NCBI GenBank assembly: GCA_963715635.1
Contig: OY970261.1
Location: 992,001 to 1,056,000, forward strand
From: JAPKZH01 sp963715635
GTDB taxonomy: Bacteria; Acidobacteriota; Aminicenantia; Aminicenantales; UBA4085
Length of the DNA stretch: 64,000 bases
Direction: 5' to 3'
The notes below the pieces were generated by a model. That model worked only from the letters and a program-made list of their open reading frames with translations, was not told the DNA's origin and searched no databases. Made by a program: the position numbers and the translations under genes. This document shows, piece after piece, positions 34,817 to 42,288 of this stretch. How positions within the stretch are numbered: position 1 is the first letter of the stretch; each line of letters starts with the position of its first letter.

Positions 34817-36292
34817 TTATTTATTGACAATTGTCCTAAAGCGTTCGTAGGCCGCTTCCCACAGCTTGGTTTCGTGAGGCTCGTAGGTTTGAAGTTCGGC
34901 CGAATTAGCCACAATGGCCCGGATCTCGTCGAGCGACCGGACATACTTGAGCGCCAAAGCCTGTCCCATGATGTTGCCGATGGCCGTCGCTTCGACCGGC
35001 CCGGCCACGACCGGAAGCGACGTGGCATCGGCTGTGAATTGGCAGAGCGTAACGTGCTGGCTTCCGCCGCCGATGATGTGGATCTTTTCGATCGGGTGAG
35101 GAGAGAGCTGCTTCAATTCCTCAAGAACCAAACGGTATTTAAGAGCCAGGCTTTCGATGACGCAGCGGAGGGTCTCCGCCGGTGTTGCCGGGATGGCCTG
35201 GCTGGTTTTTCGGCAAAAATTTTGGATGGCTTCGGGCGTATCGAGAGGGTTAAGAAAATCCACAGCGTCCGGGTCGATCATGGCCTTGAACGGTGGCGCC
35301 GATGCCGCCATGGCCCGCATCTCGTCATAGCTCAGGTGGCGGTTCGCACTCCACTTTTTCCGGCATTGCTGGATGAGCCAGAGGCCCGTGACGTTCTTCA
35401 GAAACCGAATCGTGCCTTCCATTCCACATTCGTTTGTGAAATTCGACTTGAGCGTCCGGGACGTGATGAGAGGCTGCGGCGATTCGATCCCCATCAGCGA
35501 CCAGGTCCCGGAACTGATATAGGCCCAATTCTTGCCTGAGGCGGGAACGGCGGCGACGGCCGAGCCCGTATCATGGCTGGCCGTGACGACGACAGGAACG
35601 TCCTCGAGAGAGGTTTCTCGGGCGAGGGCGGGAAGAGTCTTTCCAATGACAGTCCCGGGCGGGAGGGGCTTTTGCATGATGGATTTGGATATCCCGAGCC
35701 CCGCGAACAGCTCCTCATTCCAGTTTTTTGAGCGCGGATTATAAAGCTGCGATGTCGAGGCGATCGTCGTTTCAGTAACCTTTTTACCGGACAAAAGATA
35801 TGTGAATATATCGGGCATAAAGAGCAGGTCAGCAGCGGCCTCGAGGATTGGCGATTGATCGAGGACCATGGCATACAGCTGAAACAGGGAATTGAATGGC
35901 AGGAATTGGATCCCGGTCAACTCATAGATTTTTTTCCTCGAGAATTTTTTAAAGAATTTTTCCATGGCCTCGATGTTTCTCGGGTCGCGGTAGGCGTAGG
36001 GGAGGCCGAGGATGCTGCCGTCCCTGGCGAGAAGGCCGAAGTCGACACCCCACGTATCCACGGCCAGGCTTTCCGGCTTGTCCGTGATTTCAGAGGCGCA
36101 GATTTTCATGCCTTTTTTTATGTCCTCGAAAAGGCTGAAGATGTTCCAGTGCAGGTGTCCAAACAGCGTGAGCGGGCCGTTCGGAAAACGATGCAGTTCG
36201 CGGATGGCGATGGTTTCATTTTCCAGCGTGCCCAGAACCGCCCGCCCGCTTTCCGCCCCGAGGTCGAATGCCAGAAAATAGCGCCGCCTCAT
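34817..36292 (-). CDS. rhaB: rhamnulokinase
   Basis: A 491-residue FGGY-family sugar kinase that phosphorylates L-rhamnulose. It shows the N-terminal phosphate-1 motif FLAFDLGAESGRAVLGTLE, VDTWGVDFGLLARDG, ATP-domain SHDTGSAVAAVPASG and the C-terminal IIGGGSQHVTLCQFTADA. It is the first gene of the rhamnose unit running to 25732. Upstream lie repeats at 36322-36458 rather than an obvious promoter, so the start of transcription is unresolved. Confidence 0.95.
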   Translation of the reverse strand: MRRRYFLAFDLGAESGRAVLGTLENETIAIRELHRFPNGPLTLFGHLHWNIFSLFEDIKKGMKICASEITDKPESLAVDTWGVDFGLLARDGSILGLPYAYRDPRNIEAMEKFFKKFSRKKIYELTGIQFLPFNSLFQLYAMVLDQSPILEAAADLLFMPDIFTYLLSGKKVTETTIASTSQLYNPRSKNWNEELFAGLGISKSIMQKPLPPGTVIGKTLPALARETSLEDVPVVVTASHDTGSAVAAVPASGKNWAYISSGTWSLMGIESPQPLITSRTLKSNFTNECGMEGTIRFLKNVTGLWLIQQCRKKWSANRHLSYDEMRAMAASAPPFKAMIDPDAVDFLNPLDTPEAIQNFCRKTSQAIPATPAETLRCVIESLALKYRLVLEELKQLSPHPIEKIHIIGGGSQHVTLCQFTADATSLPVVAGPVEATAIGNIMGQALALKYVRSLDEIRAIVANSAELQTYEPHETKLWEAAYERFRTIVNK

Positions 36293-36321
36293 TCTGTCTC
36301 CTTAATACCACGATTCACAAT

Positions 36322-36458
36322 CCGGGGTCAACGGACCGGGGTCAAAGACTGGGGTCAAAGCTACTCATTACGCAAATTATCTATAGAATGGGGGGAGTTT
36401 AAAGAACACGGCAATTTGCGTAATGAGTAGCTTTGACCCCGTCTATTGCATTGACCCC
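36322..36458. repeat. palindromic GGGGTCAAA repeat, copy 3, with extra half-sites
   Basis: The core at 36351-36440 has arms GGGGTCAAAGCTACTCATTA and the exact reverse complement, longer than copies 1 and 2 (GCAAATT is paired too), around a centre of about 35 bases. Additional GGGGTCAA units at 36323 and 36339 face GACCCC units after 36440, so the whole stretch can fold as one long imperfect hairpin. It lies between the divergent rhaB and yjbQ-like genes and would sit in one or both leaders. Confidence 0.85.
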
Positions 36459-36523
36459 ATCTATTTTCCTCTTTTCCTCGGCGTCGATTTTTTGTATGAT
36501 TAAGCGCGATGAGGAGTTGATTC

Positions 36524-36943
36524 ATGAAGATCATTAGCGATTCCATAAGTTTCTCGGCCGAGGGCTTCAACGACATCAAGGATCTGACGGGTCTGGTGGA
36601 AAAGCGGCTCGTAGCCAACCGCCTCAAGGACGGCGTCGTCAATATTTTCGTCCCCGGCTCCACCGCCGGCGTGACGACCATCGAATACGAGCCGGGCCTG
36701 GTCGAAGATTTTTCCCGGTTGATGGAAAAGCTCGCCCCGAGCAACATCCCTTATAATCATGATAAACGGTGGGGCGACGGCAATGGGTTTTCCCATGTCC
36801 GGGCCGCCCTGATCGGCCCCTCCATGAATGTGCCGTTTTCGAACGGGAAGCTCAGCTTGGGCACATGGCAGCAGATCGTCTTCGTGGATTTTGACAACAG
36901 GGCGAGGGCCAGGACGGTCCTGCTCCAGTTTATGGGAGTGTGA
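36524..36943 (+). CDS. YjbQ/UPF0047 family protein
   Basis: A 139-residue protein of the YjbQ family, for which weak thiamine-phosphate synthase activity has been reported. Motifs: VVNIFVPGSTAGVTTIEYEP (family core with T-A-G-V-T-T), RWGDGNGFSHVRAALIGPS and LGTWQQIVFVDFDNRARAR. Normal length. The ATG follows GAGGAGTTGATT. A TATGAT hexamer at 36495-36500 is a possible -10 but I see no good -35. Confidence 0.92.
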   Translation: MKIISDSISFSAEGFNDIKDLTGLVEKRLVANRLKDGVVNIFVPGSTAGVTTIEYEPGLVEDFSRLMEKLAPSNIPYNHDKRWGDGNGFSHVRAALIGPSMNVPFSNGKLSLGTWQQIVFVDFDNRARARTVLLQFMGV

Positions 36944-36956
36944 ACGGCAACCGGGC

Positions 36957-38297
36957 ATGAATATCGAGGATAAGCTCAAGCGGCTGAAAAAAGAGCGGGA
37001 GCTGCGCTCGCGGGCATCGCGGACCCGGCCCGGCTCGGTCGAAGGCACTTGGGAAAAGATCAGCAAAGACGAAGAGCTCTCGGTCAAGGAAAAGCTCCAA
37101 AAGCTCATCGACCTGACCGGGACCAAAAAGGCGAAAAAACCCGATCAAATGCCCTTCGAGCCCATCCCTCACGAGCCGCTCTCGTTCTACGAAAATCCCT
37201 ACCCGCTGCGGACAAGATATGGAAAAAACGTCTTGGACGACGGCTTGAAGATCAAGGGCGATGTCCTCCATTATCTGAGCCGCAACGGCGACTTCGAGCA
37301 CCTCGACCTATCAACGGCGCTTTTTTTGGACCTCGAAACGACGGGGCTGGCCGGCGGCACGGGCACGGTGCCCTTCCTCGTCGGCATGGGATATTACCGG
37401 AACAACAAATTCAACGTCGCCCAGTATTTCCTCGGCGAGCTCGGCGAGGAAGAGCGCATGATCAAGGAGGTCGAGCGATTTTTTTCCGAGATGAATTTTC
37501 AATCCGTGGTGACCTACAACGGGAAGGCCTTCGATATTCCGCTGCTCGAAACGCGCTTTATTTTATACAGGCGGCCGTTCCCCCTGTCCGAGCTTCCTCA
37601 TCTCGATTTTCTCTTTTCTGCCCGCAGCCTCTGGAAACACAAGCATGAGAGCTGCCGGCTCTTTCACTTGGCCCAGCAGATCGTTGAAGCGGATCGCGCC
37701 GAGGACATCCCTTCCGCCGAGATTCCTTACAGATATTTTGACTATTTGCGCACCGGAAATTTTTCCCTGATGGAGCCCGTCCTCTATCATAACCAGGAGG
37801 ACATCTTGTCGCTCCTCGGGCTGATCATCGCCGCGTCCAAGCTTTTTTTGGAGGGGCGCGTGCCGCTTGCCGAGGAAGGGTTCGATGCCATGGATTTGGT
37901 CGGCGTCGGCAAAGTCTTCGAAAGCGCGGGCGATGTCGACAAATCCATCGAATTCTTCCAGCGCGCTCTGGAAGGCGATCTGCCCGGAGAACTGGCGCTC
38001 AATATCAAGCGCAAGTTGTCCTATCATTTCAAGAGACATGAGGATTGGGAAAAGGCCATATCGCTCTGGCAGGACGTGTCCCAGGAAGATCAGCTGTTTT
38101 GTTACAGGGAACTGGCCATGTATTTCGAGCATAAGGCCAAGAAATATGAAGATGCGAAAAGGGCTGCCGAAGAAGGCCTGGTCCTTTCCATGAATGTTTC
38201 ATTGAACTTCCAGAAAGATTTTGAGCACAGGCTGGAGAGGCTCAATAATAAAATTCGTAAACTGCAGGGGAAGAACAAGTCAACCCGATCGCGATAA
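36957..38297 (+). CDS. YprB-like ribonuclease-H-fold exonuclease with helical C-terminus
   Basis: About 446 residues. A basic, helical N-terminus (KLKRLKKERELRSRASRTRP) is followed by a DEDD-type exonuclease domain: ALFLDLETTGLAGGTGTVPF (DxE), VVTYNGKAFDIPLLETRF, and YHNQEDILSLLGLI (late Asp). The C-terminal 110 residues form TPR-like helices (EFFQRALEGDLPGELALNI). The combination matches YprB family proteins, which act on nucleic acid but whose role is poorly known. ATG 36957 starts 13 bases after the YjbQ-like stop. Confidence 0.85.
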   Translation: MNIEDKLKRLKKERELRSRASRTRPGSVEGTWEKISKDEELSVKEKLQKLIDLTGTKKAKKPDQMPFEPIPHEPLSFYENPYPLRTRYGKNVLDDGLKIKGDVLHYLSRNGDFEHLDLSTALFLDLETTGLAGGTGTVPFLVGMGYYRNNKFNVAQYFLGELGEEERMIKEVERFFSEMNFQSVVTYNGKAFDIPLLETRFILYRRPFPLSELPHLDFLFSARSLWKHKHESCRLFHLAQQIVEADRAEDIPSAEIPYRYFDYLRTGNFSLMEPVLYHNQEDILSLLGLIIAASKLFLEGRVPLAEEGFDAMDLVGVGKVFESAGDVDKSIEFFQRALEGDLPGELALNIKRKLSYHFKRHEDWEKAISLWQDVSQEDQLFCYRELAMYFEHKAKKYEDAKRAAEEGLVLSMNVSLNFQKDFEHRLERLNNKIRKLQGKNKSTRSR

Positions 38298-38337
38298 AAA
38301 AGCGATAAAACGGTCGTCGCCGGCCATCATTTTTTTT

Positions 38338-38379
38338 GTTATTGTAAGCGAGCGAACTAAGCGGCGGAGTGGCAATCTC
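38338..38379. repeat. decayed half-copy of the GTCATTGCGAG repeat
   Basis: GTTATTGTAAGCGAGCGAAC followed by TAAGCGGCGGAGTGGCAATCTC matches the left half of the element at 21889-21971 in layout (end, GCGAGCGA-type stretch, GTGGCAATC). The right half is absent. It forms part of the leader of the alcohol dehydrogenase gene. Confidence 0.6.
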
Positions 38380-38395
38380 AAGGGAGAATAGGGCA

Positions 38396-39394
38396 ATGAA
38401 AGCGATGATCTTAAGGAAATTCGGGCCCATTGAAAAAAATCCATTAGAGCTTGCCGAAATGCCCATCCCCCAGCCGGGCCCCGGGGAAATTCTCGTCAAG
38501 GTCAAAGTCTGCGGAGTCTGCCACACGGATCTTCACACGGTCGAGGGAGAACTCCCCGAGATTAAGCTGCCGGTCATTCCCGGCCACCAGGTGGTTGGAA
38601 CTGTTGAGGGGGGAGGGGAGCGCGCCTTTCGCTTTAAGAAAGGTGAGCGAGTCGGCGTCGCCTGGCTCCATTCCGCCTGCGGCAAATGCGCCTTCTGCTT
38701 GAGCGGGCGGGAAAATTTGTGCGAAAACGGCCGCTTCACCGGCTATCATGCTAACGGCGGATATGCCGAATACCTGACTGTCCACGAGAAATTCGCTTAC
38801 GCTATTCCTGCAATTTTTTCTGACGAGGAAGCTTCGCCGCTTCTGTGCGCGGGAATTATCGGATACCGCGCCTTGCGGCTGAGCGAAGTCAAGCCGCGGG
38901 AATGCCTAGGACTATATGGTTTCGGAGCTTCGGCGCATGTGGCGATCCAGATCGCCGTGAATTGGGGCTGCCGCGTTTATGTCTTTTCGCGGGGCAAAGA
39001 ACACCAGGACCTCGCTCGAAAACTGGGCGCCGCATGGACAGGATCGGCCGAAGAGAAACCGCCCACAAAAATGAACAGCTCGATCGTTTTCGCGCCGGCA
39101 GGGCCGTTAACCCTCGATGCGCTGGCGAATACAGAGAGCGGCGGAACGGTCGCCCTGGCCGGAATTTATATGACGCCGATCTCGGAGATGGATTACCAGA
39201 AATACATTTATCATGAGCGCACGCTGCGCAGCGTGGCCAACGCCACACGGCAGGACGGCGAGGAACTGCTCGAGATCGCGGCAGAAATCCCGATCCGGAC
39301 GACAACTCAGGCTTTTGCTTTGGAAGAAGCCAACCGGGTTTTGCGCCAGCTCAAAGAAGGCAAGATCAGTGGCGCCGCCGTCCTTAAACCATAG
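38396..39394 (+). CDS. zinc-dependent alcohol dehydrogenase, MDR family
   Basis: A medium-chain dehydrogenase/reductase of 332 residues. Catalytic zinc region KVCGVCHTDLHTVEGELPE and PVIPGHQVVGTVEGGG; structural zinc cysteines in SACGKCAFCLSGRENLC; GYHANGGYAEYLTV. The nucleotide-binding loop reads LGLYGFGASAHVAIQIA, so the Rossmann site is present. ATG 38396 with AGGGAGAATAGGG upstream is chosen over GTG 38369, which lies in the repeat remnant. It oxidises alcohols or reduces aldehydes; the substrate is unknown. Confidence 0.92.
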   Translation: MKAMILRKFGPIEKNPLELAEMPIPQPGPGEILVKVKVCGVCHTDLHTVEGELPEIKLPVIPGHQVVGTVEGGGERAFRFKKGERVGVAWLHSACGKCAFCLSGRENLCENGRFTGYHANGGYAEYLTVHEKFAYAIPAIFSDEEASPLLCAGIIGYRALRLSEVKPRECLGLYGFGASAHVAIQIAVNWGCRVYVFSRGKEHQDLARKLGAAWTGSAEEKPPTKMNSSIVFAPAGPLTLDALANTESGGTVALAGIYMTPISEMDYQKYIYHERTLRSVANATRQDGEELLEIAAEIPIRTTTQAFALEEANRVLRQLKEGKISGAAVLKP

Positions 39395-39398
39395 CAGA

Positions 39399-39556
39399 TT
39401 GGGGTCAAACCTACTCATTACGGATACTCTTGGAAGGAAACCCTTAATTAGGGTTTCCTTCCAACGCTCGCTTTGCTCGCCGCCATCCTTCCAAGGAGCA
39501 TCTGACAATGAATTGATTCCGCTAAAAATCCGTCCGCAGCGTGTAGGTTTGACCCC
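39399..39556. repeat. palindromic GGGGTCAAA repeat, copy 4, split by another repeat
   Basis: Left arm ATTGGGGTCAAACCTACTCA (from 39399) and right arm GTGTAGGTTTGACCCC (ending 39556) are the same arms as in copies 1 and 2, but they are separated by about 115 bases that contain a complete copy of the 93-bp repeat family. The nesting implies that the 93-bp unit moved into, or recombined with, an older palindrome. Confidence 0.8.
39421..39513. repeat. 93-bp dispersed repeat, copy B
   Basis: Starts CGGATACTCTTGGAAGGAAA; the core hairpin is TTGGAAGGAAACCC / GGGTTTCCTTCCAA. Compared with copy A (23368-23460) one stem position differs on both sides so that pairing is kept (G-C there, A-T here). Confidence 0.9.
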
Positions 39557-39594
39557 AATGCGGATTACTGGCATAATAATGCCCGTCACCCGGC

Positions 39595-39668
39595 GCGCCA
39601 GTAGCTCAGTTGGATAGAGCGCCTGACTACGAATCAGAAGGTCGGAGGTTCGAGTCCTCTCTGGCGCG
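39595..39668 (+). tRNA. tRNA-Arg (anticodon ACG)
   Basis: A full cloverleaf can be drawn. The acceptor stem is GCGCCAG / CTGGCGC with discriminator G; D-arm GCTC ... GAGC; anticodon stem CTGA / TCAG with loop CTACGAA (anticodon ACG); variable loop AGGTC; T-arm GGAGG-TTCGAGT-CCTCT. CCA is not encoded. The ACG anticodon becomes ICG after deamination and reads CGU, CGC and CGA. Confidence 0.95.
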
Positions 39669-39971
39669 CTCCCATCGCCCCATATGAGAACCCGCGCCGC
39701 TTGGTATCGGATGTATCCAGATAATACCCTTTTACTGTGAATCGTACCGTGATAGTCTTGGAAATCACAATAAAAATTTTTGGAAAAGGGAGATCAACCA
39801 TTTATGGATATTGCCGGTGTACGACTAATACCCGGAGAGAAGCCTGGCTTCTTCGTCAGGAGTTCCCCCAAAATTTCATTAGATAAGCCGGCAACTGGTT
39901 AATAGACATTGGATTCGGTATTCAAGTCCAAACGCCGGCTTCCCGGTCCATAGTAGGGTCAAAGCTTCTTC
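39669..39971. other. intergenic region downstream of tRNA-Arg
   Basis: About 300 bases with no convincing gene. A 32-codon frame from ATG 39804 has a GGGAG some 12 bases upstream, but its product (DIAGVRLIPGEKPGFFV) is not recognisable. There is a small palindrome AGAAGCCTGGCTTCT near 39838 and a single GGGTCAAAGC half-site near 39956. No duplicate of the tRNA 3' end was seen in the window. Confidence 0.5.
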
Positions 39972-40300
39972 TCACTTTGCCGATGACCAGTGCCGTAACT
40001 TTTTCCCCGCAATTATTGCCAGAATTCCGGCGATCAGGTTTGCTCCAGCACAAACCAACCCCAAAATCCCCCCTCTATAAAACCCATGGGACGTTCCCAA
40101 TTCATATATGGCACCATCAAACCATATGAAGCCCAGCAAGATTGCCACGATCCCCGCAAGATAAAGGACCCCTTGATCTTCCTGCCGCCATGCCGGCTTC
40201 GAATGATAAAAGCCAACAAAACAGCCGCCTCCATCAGTTGGATTATAAAAAAAACCCAAATAGAACGATCAACACCATCCGTAATTGTCTCCGGCCGCAT
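39972..40300 (-). pseudogene. small four-helix membrane protein with a one-base frameshift
   Basis: The N-terminal part, in one frame, reads RSIWVFFIIQLMEAAVLLAF then IIRSRHGG; the C-terminal part, in another, reads EDQGVLYLAGIVAILLGF, LGTSHGFYRGGILGLV and ANLIAGILAIIAGKKLRHW. Adding one base near 40182-40190 joins them into one protein of about 108 residues with about four membrane segments and a conserved-looking cytoplasmic tail. Either half alone ends in out-of-frame sequence. The family is not recognised. Confidence 0.7.
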
Positions 40301-40396
40301 AGCTAGACGGGGTATGACTGATCTGCTCCCCGGATCCTGGTCCAGATCGGATGTTAGATTTTTGTGTTAGAATCGGCATCCGGGAAGGAGCGAAGG

Positions 40397-40550
40397 ATGG
40401 AGAAAAGTCGGTTCACGGAGGCTCAGATCGCCTTTGCCCTGCGCCAGGCGGAGAGCGGGACCCCGGTGGCAGAGATCATCCGAAAATTGGGGATCGCGGA
40501 GCAGACTTTTTACCGCTGGAAAAAAAGGTTCGCGGGGATGGGCGTGTCGC
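40397..40550 (+). pseudogene. IS3-family OrfA remnant
   Basis: The first 50 residues (EKSRFTEAQIAFALRQAESG, then IIRKLGIAEQTFYRWKKRF) are the N-terminal helix-turn-helix of an IS3/IS911-type OrfA. Similarity stops at GMGVS, where a normal OrfA would continue with its leucine-rich helix; the frame runs on to 40732 in unrelated sequence and OrfB is absent. The ATG still has a GGAAGGAG ribosome site. Confidence 0.85.
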
Positions 40551-40768
40551 AACGGCGGCCTTGTTCGACATTGGTATTTGCACGTGCCGTTTTTTCTGGC
40601 CGATCCTCGACTTTGCCATATTTCTCTTGCATTCGCTCGGAAGATTCTCTAAACTTAAATTATCAACTTTATGAAATTCGTCGCCGTCCTCCATCTTCAC
40701 CGCAAGCTTTCACGCCACGTCCTGGGACATGACTTTTGAGACGAGGCAAGGATAGGGAAACAAGAACA

Positions 40769-41983
40769 ATGGCCCATAAAAATATGGTTCTTGTCTTTGC
40801 TGCGACCGTCTGCGGCCTGACGCTTCTTTCCGCCCACACGGACCAGTCTCAACCAGACATCAGTCCGGTTTGCGTGGCGGTTCGTGTTTTCGATGGGAAT
40901 CGCTTCGTCGGGGATCTGGCACTCCCGGATTTCGAGCTTTTGGAAGACGGAAAGTCTCAGCGAATCCACGCTGTCTATCTGGTAAACAAGAATACGATTG
41001 AACGCTCCGAGGGAGACCAGGATTATCACCCCGACATCGCCAGGAGATTCTACCTTCTTTTCCAGATGTTTGAATACCAGGCCAAGCTGCTGGAAGCCAT
41101 TCGTTATCTTTTTAACGAGGAGCTCGTTATCGGCGATACCGTAGAGATCCAAACCCCGATGAGGAATTATCGCCTCTCACCCGCGGCCTTCGAGGCCAAG
41201 CCAAAGGACGTCTTGGCCGAGGCTATGAACGACATCGCCAAGAAAGATATCCTCCAGGGAAGCATGGTTTATAATGGCCTTCTGACGGAGCTGAAAAGAC
41301 TCGTCCGCCGCATCGGGAGCGGAAACCCGATGGCGGGCTTGGAGATTGACACGGAAACGGAGGAAATTGGCTTGCCCATTCTCTTGATGCAGTGCAAGCA
41401 GAGCCTCCAGAAATTGGAAGCCCTGCGAACCATCGAAGAAAGCAAGCTCGTCCGGTTTGCCCAGGCCCTCAAGGTTCAGCCCGGGCAAAAATTCATCTTC
41501 TTTATCTACCAGCGGGAATTTTGTCCGGAGATCAGCCCGCTAAAGATCCATGAGCTGACAGGCCTGTATCAGGACCAGCCGAACATCATCAGCGATGTCC
41601 AAGAGCTTTTCCAATACTATCACCGCGATATCTCCTTGAACACTCAGGCTTTGAAAGAAACCTTCGCCGATTCTGGGGCGATCCTAAATTTTCTATTCAT
41701 GAACAAGACCCCCGAAAAAGCCTCCGGGATCGTCATGAAAGAGAAGTCCGAGGACGTTTTCAAAGCGTTCACGGATATTTCCCGGGCCACGGGCGGGATC
41801 GTGGACACTTCACAGAATCCCGCCGCCTCGATCAAGAATGCCCTGAAAACTTCGGAAAAGTATTATCTTGTCTACTACACCCCGGAATCGTTCATCAAAG
41901 ACGGGACGTTCAAGAATATCCAGGTCAGGATCAAAGGTAAAGACTATCGAGTCGTCAACCGCCTGGGATATATTCAAAACTAG
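40769..41983 (+). CDS. exported VWFA-related protein
   Basis: A 404-residue protein with a short signal (HKNMVLVFAATVCGLTLLSA). The mature start (VAVRVFDGNRFVGDLALPDF then ELLEDGKSQRIH) is the opening of the VWFA-related domain common in Acidobacteriota. The middle has charged helices (AKLLEAIRYLFNEELVIGDT) and the end shows TGGIVDTSQNPAASIKNALK followed by YYLVYYTPESFIKDG and IQVRIKGKDYRVVNRLGY, typical of the family's C-terminus. A classic MIDAS (DxSxS) is not visible. It probably acts in the periplasm; function unknown. Confidence 0.8.
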   Translation: MAHKNMVLVFAATVCGLTLLSAHTDQSQPDISPVCVAVRVFDGNRFVGDLALPDFELLEDGKSQRIHAVYLVNKNTIERSEGDQDYHPDIARRFYLLFQMFEYQAKLLEAIRYLFNEELVIGDTVEIQTPMRNYRLSPAAFEAKPKDVLAEAMNDIAKKDILQGSMVYNGLLTELKRLVRRIGSGNPMAGLEIDTETEEIGLPILLMQCKQSLQKLEALRTIEESKLVRFAQALKVQPGQKFIFFIYQREFCPEISPLKIHELTGLYQDQPNIISDVQELFQYYHRDISLNTQALKETFADSGAILNFLFMNKTPEKASGIVMKEKSEDVFKAFTDISRATGGIVDTSQNPAASIKNALKTSEKYYLVYYTPESFIKDGTFKNIQVRIKGKDYRVVNRLGYIQN

Positions 41984-42105
41984 GGGTGCGCTTCACTTCC
42001 TAACTTATCCAATATTTTGGATAAAAACCAAAAAAATGGATGATTTTCCCCAGCCTTCATCGCCAAATTATTACACAAATTATTGAATCTATTATAATTA
42101 ATGAC

Positions 42106-42135
42106 TTGACAAGGTCACGCTGCTATTGGCATAAA
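42106..42135 (+). promoter_or_regulatory. candidate sigma70-type promoter of the TonB-dependent receptor
   Basis: TTGACA at 42106-42111, an 18-base spacer and CATAAA at 42130-42135 in AT-rich sequence, about 153 bases before the receptor start. The long leader holds a short frame and a hairpin. Confidence 0.55.
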
Positions 42136-42194
42136 TATTGCTGTTAATCTTAGCAACATTAAATGTGCTATACCGCTAAAAAAGGGAGGTGAGA

Positions 42195-42218
42195 ATGTTT
42201 CTGGACTTTTGTTTCTAG
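42195..42218 (+). CDS. possible 7-codon leader peptide
   Basis: ATG at 42195 preceded by AAAGGGAGGTGAG, one of the best ribosome sites in the window, opens a frame MFLDFCF ending in TAG. It lies between the candidate promoter and the hairpin at 42228. Phe-rich composition could fit an attenuation leader, but no alternative hairpin was shown. Confidence 0.35.
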   Translation: MFLDFCF

Positions 42219-42227
42219 GGAATGGAT

Positions 42228-42245
42228 TGAGTGATCATTCACTCA
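42228..42245 (+). promoter_or_regulatory. leader hairpin upstream of TonB-dependent receptor
   Basis: TGAGTGA, loop TCAT, TCACTCA: perfect 7-bp stem just after the short frame and 43 bases before the receptor start. It has no T-run, so it is not a standard terminator. Confidence 0.45.
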
Positions 42246-42288
42246 GGGAATGAGGTATTCAACATTTCTCAAGCATTAAGGAGGAAAT

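Noticed and set aside
39804..39902. A 32-codon gene after tRNA-Arg
   Set aside because: Ribosome-site spacing is poor and the product resembles nothing; kept only as a note in the gap description.
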